Source: Hyphomicrobiales bacterium (GTDB taxonomy: Bacteria; Pseudomonadota; Alphaproteobacteria; Rhizobiales; Rhizobiaceae). Taken from it: a stretch of 64,000 nt of DNA. The position numbers and the translations under genes are program-made. Below the pieces are notes generated by a model. The model saw nothing but the letters and a program-made list of their open reading frames with translations. It had not been told where the DNA came from and did not search any database. The DNA lies in NCBI GenBank assembly GCA_900472395.1, contig UCHV01000001.1:62001-126000 (forward strand), given 5' to 3'. How positions within the stretch are numbered: position 1 is the first letter of the stretch; each line of letters opens with the position of its first letter. Positions 25,209 through 33,882 of the stretch are shown in pieces.

Positions 25209-27023
25209 GTGAAACATCTGACCTTGGGCGTATCCGCCCTTGCACTCGCGGCGAGCTTGATCGGGTCTGCCGCATTCGCCCACGACGACGAGGAAAATGT
25301 CACGCTGTATCGCGTGTTCGTTGGCGATCATAAGGCCGGCAAGGTAACGGCCTTCGACCTCAGCAAGCCGGAAAACCGCTGGACTTTCGAGACCAAGGGA
25401 CAAAACAAGCTTTACAGCGTGAACGAAGGCGCTGCCATCGTCTCGGTCCAGTCGGACGACGATGTCGTGAACTTCATCAACAGCGGTATCTCGCTGCATG
25501 CGCACGGAGACCATTCCGATATCGAAATCTCCGATCCGAAGGCCGTGGAGAAGCCGCTGACCGGCCCGCGGCCGTTCCATGTCATCGATCATGACGGCAA
25601 GATCGTCGTCAACTTCGATAAGGGCGGTTACAACGATATCGTCGATGCGCATGAACTGTCGCACGGCGAGATCGAGACTACCCGGTTGAAGCAGGCTCGG
25701 GCACATCATGGTTTTGCCGCGCCGGTCGGCAATGGCTGGGTGACCACGGTTGCGTCCGATGCCCCGGTCGAAGGCGGTGCCGCGCCAACACGCGTGGGTC
25801 TGCAGGCAGTCAAGGCCGACGGCACGCCCGCAGGCGATGTTGCGACCTGCACGGGGATTCATGGTGAGGCATTCTCCGGTGCATTCCTGGCGGCAGGCTG
25901 CAAGGAAGGCATCCTCACGGTTACGAAAAGCTTGGAAGGCCCCGTCACCAAGCTGCTTCCATATCCGGCCGACCTCCCGAAAGACCAGACCACGGGTACG
26001 TTGCTGGGCGCCAAGAGCATGCAGGTGTTTCTCGGCAATTACGGCGCCAAAGGCCTCGTCGTCGTCGATCCGGTCGATGAGCCGAATTTCCGCTACATCG
26101 AACTGCCCTTCCGCCGCATTGACTTTGCTCTCGATCCGGCCAACGCGCGTTTCGGTTATGTCCTGACGGAAGACGGCTCTCTGCATCAGATCGATGTACT
26201 CGACGGAACGCTCTCGAAGAGCGCCAAGGTTACCGAACCCTATTCCATGGACGGCCACTGGAACGATCCGCGGCCGCGCATCGCCATGGCTGGTGACGAC
26301 GTCGTGATGACCGATCCGAATGCGGGACTGGTTCGTCGCATTTCAAAGACGGACTTGAAGGAAGTCGGCACGATCAAGGTCGAAGGCAAGCCCTACAATC
26401 TCGCAGTCGCGGGCGGCAGCGGCAAGGTGCATGAACACGGTGAAGAACACGATCACGACGGTCATGACCACGCCCACAGCCAAGGCGATCCGAAGATTTA
26501 TGCGGGATATTTCGAAGACGGCCAGGTCAAGGACCGTCCGCTTTCCGACTATGCAGGTGATTGGCAGTCGGTTTATCCTTACCTGAAGGATGGTACTCTC
26601 GATCCGGTTTGGGAGCATAAAGCCGAGAAAGGCACTGCCAGCGTCGATGACATCCGCAAGGAATACGAGGTCGGCTATAAGACCGATGTCGATCGTATCA
26701 CCATCGAAGATGGCGTCGTGACCTTTTACAAGAACGGAAAGCCTTCCAAGGCCAGCTATGCCTATGACGGCAAGGAAATTCTCACCTACAAGAAGGGAAA
26801 CCGCGGCGTGCGCTTCATCTTCAAGAAGGCTGATGGCGACGCGACCGCCCCGCAATTCATCCAGTTCAGCGACCATGGTATCGCTCCGAACAAGGCCGGT
26901 CACTACCACCTCTATTGGGGCAATGATCGTGCGGCCCTCCTCAACGAAGTGACGAATTGGCCGACTTATTATCCGTCGTCCATGAAGGCAAAGCAGATCG
27001 TCAGCGAGATGAAGGCGCACTAA
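25209..27023 (+). CDS. aztD: AztD zinc chaperone fused to ZinT
   Basis: Secreted 604-residue protein with a signal peptide (about 1-24, ending AFAH). Residues about 30-405 match AztD, the periplasmic beta-propeller zinc chaperone that passes zinc to AztC (GISLHAHGDHSDIEI, PYSMDGHWNDPRPRIAMAG). A linker at 408-423 is extremely His/Asp-rich (HEHGEEHDHDGHDHAH). Residues about 427-604 are a complete ZinT/YodA domain: AGDWQSVYPYLKDGTLDPVW, then QFSDHGIAP, GHYHLYWGND and NWPTYYPS. The three ZinT zinc ligands are present as His556, His565 and His567. ZinT is normally a separate protein. The fusion would join zinc capture (ZinT) and hand-over (AztD). Families are firm; joint function is inferred. Confidence 0.93.
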   Translation: MKHLTLGVSALALAASLIGSAAFAHDDEENVTLYRVFVGDHKAGKVTAFDLSKPENRWTFETKGQNKLYSVNEGAAIVSVQSDDDVVNFINSGISLHAHGDHSDIEISDPKAVEKPLTGPRPFHVIDHDGKIVVNFDKGGYNDIVDAHELSHGEIETTRLKQARAHHGFAAPVGNGWVTTVASDAPVEGGAAPTRVGLQAVKADGTPAGDVATCTGIHGEAFSGAFLAAGCKEGILTVTKSLEGPVTKLLPYPADLPKDQTTGTLLGAKSMQVFLGNYGAKGLVVVDPVDEPNFRYIELPFRRIDFALDPANARFGYVLTEDGSLHQIDVLDGTLSKSAKVTEPYSMDGHWNDPRPRIAMAGDDVVMTDPNAGLVRRISKTDLKEVGTIKVEGKPYNLAVAGGSGKVHEHGEEHDHDGHDHAHSQGDPKIYAGYFEDGQVKDRPLSDYAGDWQSVYPYLKDGTLDPVWEHKAEKGTASVDDIRKEYEVGYKTDVDRITIEDGVVTFYKNGKPSKASYAYDGKEILTYKKGNRGVRFIFKKADGDATAPQFIQFSDHGIAPNKAGHYHLYWGNDRAALLNEVTNWPTYYPSSMKAKQIVSEMKAH

Positions 27024-27046
27024 CGGCTCCTGCATCAAACGCCCCA

Positions 27047-27070
27047 GTGTCCGGCCTTGCGGCCGGACAC
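27047..27070 (+). terminator. hairpin after the zinc operon
   Basis: Perfect 10-bp stem GTGTCCGGCC / GGCCGGACAC with a TTGC loop, 24 bases after the AztD-ZinT stop. A second small hairpin (CGACCG-tctcg-CGGTCG, 27070-27086) follows directly, then GTTCTG. The pair probably ends transcription of the zinc genes, although the T run is short. Confidence 0.7.
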
Positions 27071-27205
27071 GACCGTCTCGCGGTCGTTCTGAAAAGTGAA
27101 TGCCGGCAGAACGGACCGAAACCAATGGCACACGTCTTGAACTAACTCACCGCCGGAATGCCTGCGCGGAAGTGACGGTAGACCGTCGAAAATGCCATTT
27201 CCGCA

Positions 27206-28234
27206 TCACGGGGAATTTCGCGGGTCGGAACTCTGGCGAACAACCACGCGCGGTGTGACGACGAAGTGCTCCGCCGCATTTCGCCCTTTGATACGCTCGA
27301 TCAGAAGTCGAGTTGCCTGCAGCCCGAGCTGCTCTCCGGATTGATCGACGCTGGTGAGGTTGTTTTGCGCAAAATCGCAGAACATCGTGTTGTCATACCC
27401 CACGACCGCAAGATCACCGGGAACTTGCATACCCATTTCCTTGGCGACGCTGATGACTTCGAGTGCAATGAGGTCTGTCCAACAGAAGATGGCTTCGGGC
27501 GGGGTAGGCGAACTCAGCATCTTGTTGGCGGTGATTTTGACTTCGCGAAGTGTCTGAGCGGAGTGGAGGATCTTGATGTTCTTGCCAAGGCCGGCTTCCA
27601 TCATGCCACGTCGGTAGCCAAGTTCGCGCTGGGCAAGGATCGTCGATGTGCCGGAGATGAGGCTCAGCATGCTGATTTTTTTATAGCCACCCGCAGTAAG
27701 ATGTTTAACCACCAGCATAGCACCCAGCTGGTCATGATTGTTGACCGTGTCGAATTGGGTAGCTTCGGGGTCGTGATGTCCCACGGCAACCAATGGCTTG
27801 CGCCCCGCGACCAGTTCGAGATTACCCCGTGTTTCCGTTGAGCCGATCATCAAAAGTCCGTCCATCTGACGGTCGATCATCGACTCCACCATCGCCATTT
27901 CCGTCTCGACGGACGAGTGACTGATGCCGATCAGCGGCCTGTATTGCGTACGCTCCAGCGCTGTATTAACGCCGGTCAATATATCCGCGAAGAACGGATT
28001 GCGAATGTCGGGCAAGACGATGCCGATTGTGTAGGTCTGTCCCCGCATGCCTCTGGCTGCTGCAAGCGGCCTGTATCCAAGCTTTTCCATCGAAGCGCGG
28101 ACTTTGCCGCGCAGTGATTCCGACACGCCATAAGCATCTCTTAGAACTTTCGATACCGCAGCGACGGACACGCCTGCGTCTTCCGCAACGTGCTTGATCG
28201 TCGCCCGAGAGCCGCTCTTCGTCTTCTCTGTCAA
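27206..28234 (-). CDS. LacI-family regulator of the rhamnosidase/sugar importer operon
   Basis: Repressor-type regulator of 342 residues. The N-terminal helix-turn-helix is ATIKHVAEDAGVSVAAVSKV with the hinge YRPLAAARG. The periplasmic-binding-like effector domain starts TIGIVLPDIRNPFFADI and ends with AVVGYDNTMFCDFAQNNLTS. I chose the TTG at 28234, which has GAGGA about 7 bases upstream. An ATG at 28399 would push the HTH to residue 67 and overlap the divergent gene. The gene is divergent from the GH78 gene at 28380 with two candidate operators between. It likely responds to a sugar released or imported by that operon. Confidence 0.87.
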   Translation of the reverse strand: MTEKTKSGSRATIKHVAEDAGVSVAAVSKVLRDAYGVSESLRGKVRASMEKLGYRPLAAARGMRGQTYTIGIVLPDIRNPFFADILTGVNTALERTQYRPLIGISHSSVETEMAMVESMIDRQMDGLLMIGSTETRGNLELVAGRKPLVAVGHHDPEATQFDTVNNHDQLGAMLVVKHLTAGGYKKISMLSLISGTSTILAQRELGYRRGMMEAGLGKNIKILHSAQTLREVKITANKMLSSPTPPEAIFCWTDLIALEVISVAKEMGMQVPGDLAVVGYDNTMFCDFAQNNLTSVDQSGEQLGLQATRLLIERIKGRNAAEHFVVTPRVVVRQSSDPRNSP

Positions 28235-28295
28235 AAGCCATCCTCGTGTCAGGCCCAAAGAGCCCCATTCAATCGGGTGAAGTCTACCGAATGAA

Positions 28296-28303
28296 AACCG
28301 GTT
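28296..28303 (+). promoter_or_regulatory. candidate LacI operator (core)
   Basis: Palindrome AACCGGTT with flanking GAAA on the left and GCCA on the right, centred on the CpG step typical of LacI-family operators. It lies between the divergent LacI gene and the GH78 operon. Confidence 0.4.
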
Positions 28304-28334
28304 GCCAAACAATATAAAATGTAGAACGATGCAC

Positions 28335-28348
28335 GTAGAACATTCTAC
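28335..28348 (+). promoter_or_regulatory. inverted repeat in the LacI/GH78 divergent region
   Basis: Perfect dyad GTAGAA-ca-TTCTAC, with an extra GTAGAA half-site 14 bases upstream (28321-28326). It lies 31 bases before the GH78 start codon, in or next to the promoter. It could be a second operator, but the LacI-typical central CpG is missing. Confidence 0.4.
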
Positions 28349-28379
28349 ACGCTTTACACCTATCGTCGGGGAGGACGGA

Positions 28380-30758
28380 ATGCACGGTAAAGTTTCCACT
28401 GCGGCTCACGAAAACAAGCCTGACGAAATACACCGGTGGAAGGCGTCGATGGTGCGACCTGAAGCCGATACGGGAGAGGGGACGCCGTGCAGCTTTCTAT
28501 CGAAGCGGTTTTCGGTCGATGAAATCGCGGGACCGGCAACCCTGCGGATCAGCGCGCTTGGTCTTTATCGCGTTTTTATAAACGGCGAGCGTGTGGGGCA
28601 GGATTTACTGACGCCGGGTTGGACTACCTACGACAAAAGACTGTCCTATCAGACCTACGAGGTTGGGCAGCTGCTCCGCGCCGGAGAAAACGAAATAGTC
28701 GTCTGGCTGGCAGACGGATGGATGCGTTCCCCTCTGATGTGGGGGCAGCACCGACTGATAAACACCTGGGGCGACAAGATCGCGGCTATCGCGGAGCTCC
28801 GGGCCGGCGATAACGATGAACGGCTGCTCGTTGCGACCGATGGCACATGGGAAAGTGGCGAACTGCCGATCCGCAAATCAGGCATCTATTTCGGTGAAGA
28901 GGTTGACGCTCGGGTGAAACCACTCGTGACCGCAGGCTCGCAGGTCATCGATTTCGATACGGGTCTGCTCCTGCCTCACGAAACGACGGCTGTAAGGGAA
29001 ATGACGCCGCTGTCGCCAATCGAGAGTTGGACCGATAGCGAAGGAAGGATGGTCTACGACTTCGGACAAAACGTTGGCGGGTATGTTGCTTATTCGGTCC
29101 AGGGAGACGAAGGCGACACCGTTCGGGTGGAGCATGCGGAAATCCTGGACAGGGACGGGAATTTTTACAACGTGAATTACCGGACAGCCGAGGCGCATAC
29201 CGTCTATACGCTGTCGGGAAATGCGACGGAAGCGTACCGGCCGAGCTTTACGTTTCAAGGCTTCCGTTTCGCGCGCGTGACCACGACAGGCGCCGCGAGA
29301 CTGACGGAAATTCACTCAGTGCCAATCAGCTCCGTAACGGAGCAACTGGCCGAGTTCACATCCGCCAGCGATCTCGTGAACCGACTGGTGCTCAATACGG
29401 TGTGGAGCCAGCGCGGCAATTTCATCGAGGTTCCAACGGATTGCCCGCAACGCGACGAGCGACTGGGCTGGACGGGTGATGCCCAGGTATTTGCAGGAAC
29501 TGCGCTGTACCTTGCCGACGCCGGTGACTTTCTCATCAAATATGTTCGCGACATCATGTCCGACCAACGTGAAGATGGGGCGGTGCCGCATGTGGTGCCC
29601 GACCCGACACGCCAGCAGCCGGAATTCTATCAAGGCTTCTTCGGTTCCACCGGCTGGGGCGATGCCATCGCGGTTATACCTTGGCAGATCTACCTGCATT
29701 ATGGCAACGAGGCGATCCTTCGCGAAGCCCTGCCATCCATGGTGCGGTGGGTCGATTTCGTCTGGTCGATCAGCGACGGGCCGATTGTCTCACCGCCTCG
29801 GCAATGGGGAGCGCGTGGCTTTACCTTCGGTGACTGGCTTCAGCCATCGGGTCCCTCAGCGAAGCCCCTGCCGACAATCGGAGATGACGCGGCGGCGACA
29901 ATCTATCTTCATATGACCGCGAAACTCGTTGCACGGATCGCTGAAATCACAGGCGACGACGGGACCGCAGCGCGCCTTGCCTCCATGGCCAACGAAGTCA
30001 AAACCGCGTTTCAGCGCGAGTTCATTACGGCATCCGGCCGTCTGGCTTACGACGATCAGACCTCGTATGCCCTTGCCATTCTGCATGATCTTGTTCCGGA
30101 AGAACATCTTGCCGCGGCCAAGGACTATTTCAAGGCGACGATAGCGCGCGCGCAGGGACGGATCGGCACCGGTTTTATCGGTACGCCTGCCTTGCTCCCC
30201 GCCTTGCTGAAGATCGGCGAGGTCGGTTTGGCCGCAGACGTTTTCCTTCAGGAAGAGGTTCCGGGATGGCTCTACCAGGTCAAGATGGGGGCAACCACTA
30301 TTTGGGAGCGATGGGACGCCATCCAGGCCGATGGTACGATCTATAATCCGCAGATGAATTCCTACAATCATTACGCTTACGGCGCAGTTTGCCAGTGGCT
30401 TTTCGAAGCGGTTGCGGGTTTCAGGCCCGACCCTGACGATCCGGGCTTTGCGACAGTCATTTACGAACCGACGATTATTCCCGATCTGTCTCCGGTCGCA
30501 GCAAGTCACCGGTCGCCGCGTGGCCTGATCGAAGCTGCATGGTCCGTGGAGGGTGATCTGGCCCGGTATGAAATCACCGTGCCTGACAAAAGCCGCGGCA
30601 GGCTCGAACTTTCCAGCGACTATCGAAATGTGACGGTCGATGGTGTTCCGTTTGCCGGAGAAAGCCTGTCGCCCGGGCGGCATATCATCACCTTCGGGTT
30701 CACGCCGCCGGTCCGCGCGACCAGGGAGGACTTCACGATCAACGCACGCACGCCATAA
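28380..30758 (+). CDS. alpha-L-rhamnosidase (GH78)
   Basis: Glycoside hydrolase of 792 residues that should cleave terminal alpha-L-rhamnose from plant glycosides or polysaccharides. N-terminal beta-sandwich domains include LRISALGLYRVFINGERVGQ and LTPGWTTYDKRLSYQTYEV. The (alpha/alpha)6 catalytic barrel follows, with PTDCPQRDERLGWTGDAQVF, STGWGDA and MGATTIWERWDAI, regions known to hold the catalytic glutamates of GH78. A C-terminal beta domain ends the protein. No signal peptide is visible, so it is probably cytoplasmic and acts on imported saccharides. I chose the ATG at 28380 behind GGGGAGG; earlier in-frame starts lack a ribosome site. It begins the operon with a CUT1 importer. Confidence 0.9.
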   Translation: MHGKVSTAAHENKPDEIHRWKASMVRPEADTGEGTPCSFLSKRFSVDEIAGPATLRISALGLYRVFINGERVGQDLLTPGWTTYDKRLSYQTYEVGQLLRAGENEIVVWLADGWMRSPLMWGQHRLINTWGDKIAAIAELRAGDNDERLLVATDGTWESGELPIRKSGIYFGEEVDARVKPLVTAGSQVIDFDTGLLLPHETTAVREMTPLSPIESWTDSEGRMVYDFGQNVGGYVAYSVQGDEGDTVRVEHAEILDRDGNFYNVNYRTAEAHTVYTLSGNATEAYRPSFTFQGFRFARVTTTGAARLTEIHSVPISSVTEQLAEFTSASDLVNRLVLNTVWSQRGNFIEVPTDCPQRDERLGWTGDAQVFAGTALYLADAGDFLIKYVRDIMSDQREDGAVPHVVPDPTRQQPEFYQGFFGSTGWGDAIAVIPWQIYLHYGNEAILREALPSMVRWVDFVWSISDGPIVSPPRQWGARGFTFGDWLQPSGPSAKPLPTIGDDAAATIYLHMTAKLVARIAEITGDDGTAARLASMANEVKTAFQREFITASGRLAYDDQTSYALAILHDLVPEEHLAAAKDYFKATIARAQGRIGTGFIGTPALLPALLKIGEVGLAADVFLQEEVPGWLYQVKMGATTIWERWDAIQADGTIYNPQMNSYNHYAYGAVCQWLFEAVAGFRPDPDDPGFATVIYEPTIIPDLSPVAASHRSPRGLIEAAWSVEGDLARYEITVPDKSRGRLELSSDYRNVTVDGVPFAGESLSPGRHIITFGFTPPVRATREDFTINARTP

Positions 30759-30818
30759 GGAAAGCCATCGGCATTGTAACGCCTGCGGGGAGCGGGCAAT
30801 CAGGGAGGAAGAGACAAA

Positions 30819-32105
30819 ATGAGAAAGATTTTCAGGAGATCCCTTGCAAGCGTTCTGGCAGGTCTTCTGGCCATGACCGCCCTGCCGCGGGTGGCATCTG
30901 CCGATACTTCGATGACAATGCTTGTGGACAATGCGTCTCATACGATCGCGATATCGGAAGCATTGGTCGCCGCGTTCCAGAAGAAGCATCCCGACGTCAC
31001 GATTGACATCGAGGCTCGGCCAGGTGGCGGCGAAGGCGATAATATCGTCAAGACGCGCCTGGCGACCGGGCAGATGGCAGACATATTCTGGTACAATAGC
31101 GGGTCGCTTCTGCAGGCGCTCGCACCGGAAAAAACGCTTCTGGATCTGAGCAAAGAACCGTTCATGGAGGGCGTAGCGGAGACCTTCAAGAAAGTGGTCG
31201 CATCCGGCGATGGCGTGTACGGGGTGCCCACCCGACCTGCCGAAGCAGGCGGCATTTTTTACAACCGCAAGATCTACGAACGGCTCGGCTTGAAGGTTCC
31301 GACCACCTGGGCGGAATTCATGGCGAATAACGAGAAGATCAAGGCCGCGGGCACGACCGCTGTCATTCAGACATTTGGTGAGCCTTGGACCAGTCAGGTC
31401 CTCCTTCTCGCCGATTTCTACAACGTTCAGAAACAAGTGCCTGGATTTGCCGAAGGCTTCACCTCCGGAAAGGTCAAGTTTGCCACAACTCCGGCAGCCG
31501 TGCGTGGTTTCGAATACATCAAGGAAATCGCGGACGGCGGTTTCATGAACAAGGATTTTGGAGCCGCTCGTTACGAAGACGGTTTGCGCATGCTCGCGGA
31601 GGGAGAGGGCGCGCACTATCCGATGATCACCTTCGCAATCCCGGCGCTGTCCGACGGCTATTCCGACCAGATAAACGACATTGGTTTCTTTGCGCTTCCT
31701 GCCGAAAAGGCCGAGGATACGGGGCTGACCGTGTGGATGCCGGCGGGTTTCTTCATTCCGAAGACATCGACCAATATCGATATGGCCAAGGCGTTTCTGG
31801 CTTTCGTGGCCAGTCCCGAAGGCTGCAAGGTGCAAGGGGAAGCCGTAGCGGTCAACGGTCCGTACCTGATCAAGGGATGCGAGCTTCCGAAAGACGTCGT
31901 TCAGTCCGTTTCCGATCTGCTGCCATATTTCGAGAACGGGAAAAATGCGCCGGCTCTCGAGTTCGTTTCACCCGTAAAGGGTCCTATCCTCGAGCAGTTG
32001 ACCGTCGAGGTCGGTTCGGGGATCCGTGCACCCGCCGATGCTGCGTCGCTCTATGACGAGGACGCTCGCAAACAGGCACAGCAACTGGGTTTGCCCGGCC
32101 GCTAA
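30819..32105 (+). CDS. sugar ABC transporter substrate-binding protein (CUT1)
   Basis: Periplasmic family 1 solute-binding protein of 428 residues with a signal peptide of about 28 residues ending VASA. The core begins MTMLVDNASHTIAISEALVAAFQ, and typical features such as GVPTRPAEAGGIFYNRKIYERLG and AKAFLAFVASPEGC are present. A strong GGGAGGAAGAG ribosome site precedes the ATG. It follows the GH78 gene by 60 bases and precedes two permeases and an ATPase, so it should bind an oligosaccharide, likely rhamnose-containing, which the rhamnosidase then cuts. The exact ligand is inference. Confidence 0.9.
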   Translation: MRKIFRRSLASVLAGLLAMTALPRVASADTSMTMLVDNASHTIAISEALVAAFQKKHPDVTIDIEARPGGGEGDNIVKTRLATGQMADIFWYNSGSLLQALAPEKTLLDLSKEPFMEGVAETFKKVVASGDGVYGVPTRPAEAGGIFYNRKIYERLGLKVPTTWAEFMANNEKIKAAGTTAVIQTFGEPWTSQVLLLADFYNVQKQVPGFAEGFTSGKVKFATTPAAVRGFEYIKEIADGGFMNKDFGAARYEDGLRMLAEGEGAHYPMITFAIPALSDGYSDQINDIGFFALPAEKAEDTGLTVWMPAGFFIPKTSTNIDMAKAFLAFVASPEGCKVQGEAVAVNGPYLIKGCELPKDVVQSVSDLLPYFENGKNAPALEFVSPVKGPILEQLTVEVGSGIRAPADAASLYDEDARKQAQQLGLPGR

Positions 32106-32166
32106 CGTCAAGGGTTCGGCTTCGAACACCGGTTCGGAGCCGACCGCGTTGTTATCTGGAGCAGTC

Positions 32167-33054
32167 ATGGTCACCGCTATCGCATCCACGGCGAATGGGC
32201 GTCGTTCGCCTTATCCGGGCTGGTTTTTCCTGCCCGCCGCGATCGTCTACGGCGTGTTTTTCCTCATGCCCACGTTTGCATCGTTCTATTTCAGTCTGAC
32301 CCGTTGGAGCCTTTTCGAGGCCAGCTTCATCGGTCTTGAAAACTTCATCCAGTTCTTTCGTGAGCCATTTCTCGTAAAGGGGCTGGTGAATACGGTTCTT
32401 TATGCGGCCGTGACGTCAGGCATGAAGGTCGTCATAGGGCTTCTTCTGGCCCTGATGCTCACCAGCCAGATCATGGGCCGCGGCCTTCTGCGAGCCCTCG
32501 TATTTTTTCCGGTGCTTGTTTCCACCATCGGCGTCGGCATCACCTTCACCGTTCTGATGCACCCGACAAAGGGCGCGATCAACGAGGGCCTGTCCCTTCT
32601 CGGTATCGCCGGGCCGGGTTGGCTGACAGACCCGAGTCTGGCGCTTTTTTCCGTGGCTCTTGTGGATGTCTGGAAAGGGGTTGGCCTTGCGACAGTCATC
32701 TACATCGCGGGCATCGTCGCCATACCGAAAGACTACTATGAGGCAGCCCGTATCGACGGAGGAACGAAGTTCCAGAATTTTCTCTACATAACCCTGCCGT
32801 TAAGCCGCCCCGCCACCGCCACGGTCATCACCCTGTCGTTCATAGGCGGATTGCGAACATTCGACCTGATCTGGGCCATGACGAAGGGCGGCCCAGGCTT
32901 TGCCTCAGATACGATCGCATCGGTCATCTACAAACAATATCAGTCCGGCTTTTTCGGCCTGTCCACGGCCGGAAACGTGGTTCTGTTCATCCTCATTGCC
33001 GTCCTTGTCGTTCCGATCACGGCCGTGCTCAACCGCCGGGAGGGACACCAATGA
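32167..33054 (+). CDS. sugar ABC transporter permease 1 (MalF/UgpA-type)
   Basis: Inner-membrane permease of 295 residues with six hydrophobic helices. The EAA loop that contacts the ATPase is EAARIDGGTKFQNFLYITLP. The opening PYPGWFFLPAAIVYGVFFLMP is typical for CUT1 permeases. The ATG at 32167 has TGGAG six bases upstream; the frame is open further upstream but overlaps the binding-protein gene. Its stop overlaps the next permease start as ATGA. Confidence 0.92.
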   Translation: MVTAIASTANGRRSPYPGWFFLPAAIVYGVFFLMPTFASFYFSLTRWSLFEASFIGLENFIQFFREPFLVKGLVNTVLYAAVTSGMKVVIGLLLALMLTSQIMGRGLLRALVFFPVLVSTIGVGITFTVLMHPTKGAINEGLSLLGIAGPGWLTDPSLALFSVALVDVWKGVGLATVIYIAGIVAIPKDYYEAARIDGGTKFQNFLYITLPLSRPATATVITLSFIGGLRTFDLIWAMTKGGPGFASDTIASVIYKQYQSGFFGLSTAGNVVLFILIAVLVVPITAVLNRREGHQ

Positions 33055-33878
33055 GATCGCGCGCTTCGCTCCTGGGCGGTGCCATTGCGCTGCTCGTCTC
33101 GCTCGTCGTCTTCGTCGTTCCGTTCGCCTTCATCGTGCTCATGGCATTCAAGGACAGACGGCAGGCAAATCTCCTGGATTTCTCCTGGCCAAACGGCGTC
33201 CATCTTTGGGATAATCTGGTCACGGTCGTGACCACCCGAAACTGGATGCTCGTCACGGCGTTCATCAACTCGACCATCCTCACGGTGGTGAGCGTAACCC
33301 TCCTCGTGCTGCTCGGGGCGATGGTCGGCTTCGTATTGTCACGCAGGAAGACCCGGTGGAACCCGTTGGCGGAATTCCTGATCCTTTCCGGCCTCATGAT
33401 ACCGCCCGCAGTCGTTCCGACGATCTGGCTGCTGCAGGGACTTCAACTCTTCGGTACCTTGTCCGGGATGATCCTGATCGAGGTCGCTTACAACCTGCCC
33501 TTTACGATCATTCTCTACAGGGCATTCATCGCCACGATACCCCGCGATCTCGATGAAGCGGCGATCATCGACGGCGGCAGACCGATGGATATCTTTTTCA
33601 AGGTCATTCTCCCGCTCCTATGGCCCGTAACCGTGACCAATATCGTGGTTCAATCGGTCGGCATCTTCAACGACTTCACCAACCCGCTCTATTATTTGCC
33701 GGGAAATGCCAACGCGACGGTTCAGCTGACGCTGTATAATTTCCAGAGCCAGTTCAATACCGCTTACAATCTTCTCTTCACCAACATCGCGCTGATCACC
33801 ATTCCGCCGCTGATCGTATTCCTGTTTTTCAATCGCCAGATCGTTGCAGGCATGACCGCCGGCGCGGTGAAAGGATAA
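33051..33878 (+). CDS. sugar ABC transporter permease 2 (MalG/UgpE-type)
   Basis: Inner-membrane permease of 275 residues and the second half of the CUT1 channel. It has six hydrophobic helices and the EAA loop EAAIIDGGRPMDIFFKVILP. The ending PPLIVFLFFNRQIVAGMTAGAVKG is the standard C terminus of MalG-type permeases. It overlaps permease 1 by 4 bp and is followed 4 bases later by the ATPase gene. Confidence 0.93.
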   Translation: MRSRASLLGGAIALLVSLVVFVVPFAFIVLMAFKDRRQANLLDFSWPNGVHLWDNLVTVVTTRNWMLVTAFINSTILTVVSVTLLVLLGAMVGFVLSRRKTRWNPLAEFLILSGLMIPPAVVPTIWLLQGLQLFGTLSGMILIEVAYNLPFTIILYRAFIATIPRDLDEAAIIDGGRPMDIFFKVILPLLWPVTVTNIVVQSVGIFNDFTNPLYYLPGNANATVQLTLYNFQSQFNTAYNLLFTNIALITIPPLIVFLFFNRQIVAGMTAGAVKG

Positions 33879-33882
33879 TGCC

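Noticed and set aside
26433..26480. Repeated CAC/GAC-rich stretch in the AztD-ZinT gene, at first sight a DNA repeat
   Set aside because: It is simply the codons of the His/Asp-rich linker (residues 408-423) and needs no separate repeat feature.
28235..28399. N-terminal extension of the LacI regulator to an ATG at 28399
   Set aside because: It would place the HTH far from the N terminus and run through the operators and the GH78 start. A TTG with a ribosome site at 28234 fits better.
29856..31835. Open frame of 659 codons on the minus strand
   Set aside because: Antisense to the rhamnosidase and sugar-binding-protein genes; no domain, and it crosses a real intergenic gap with a ribosome site on the plus strand.
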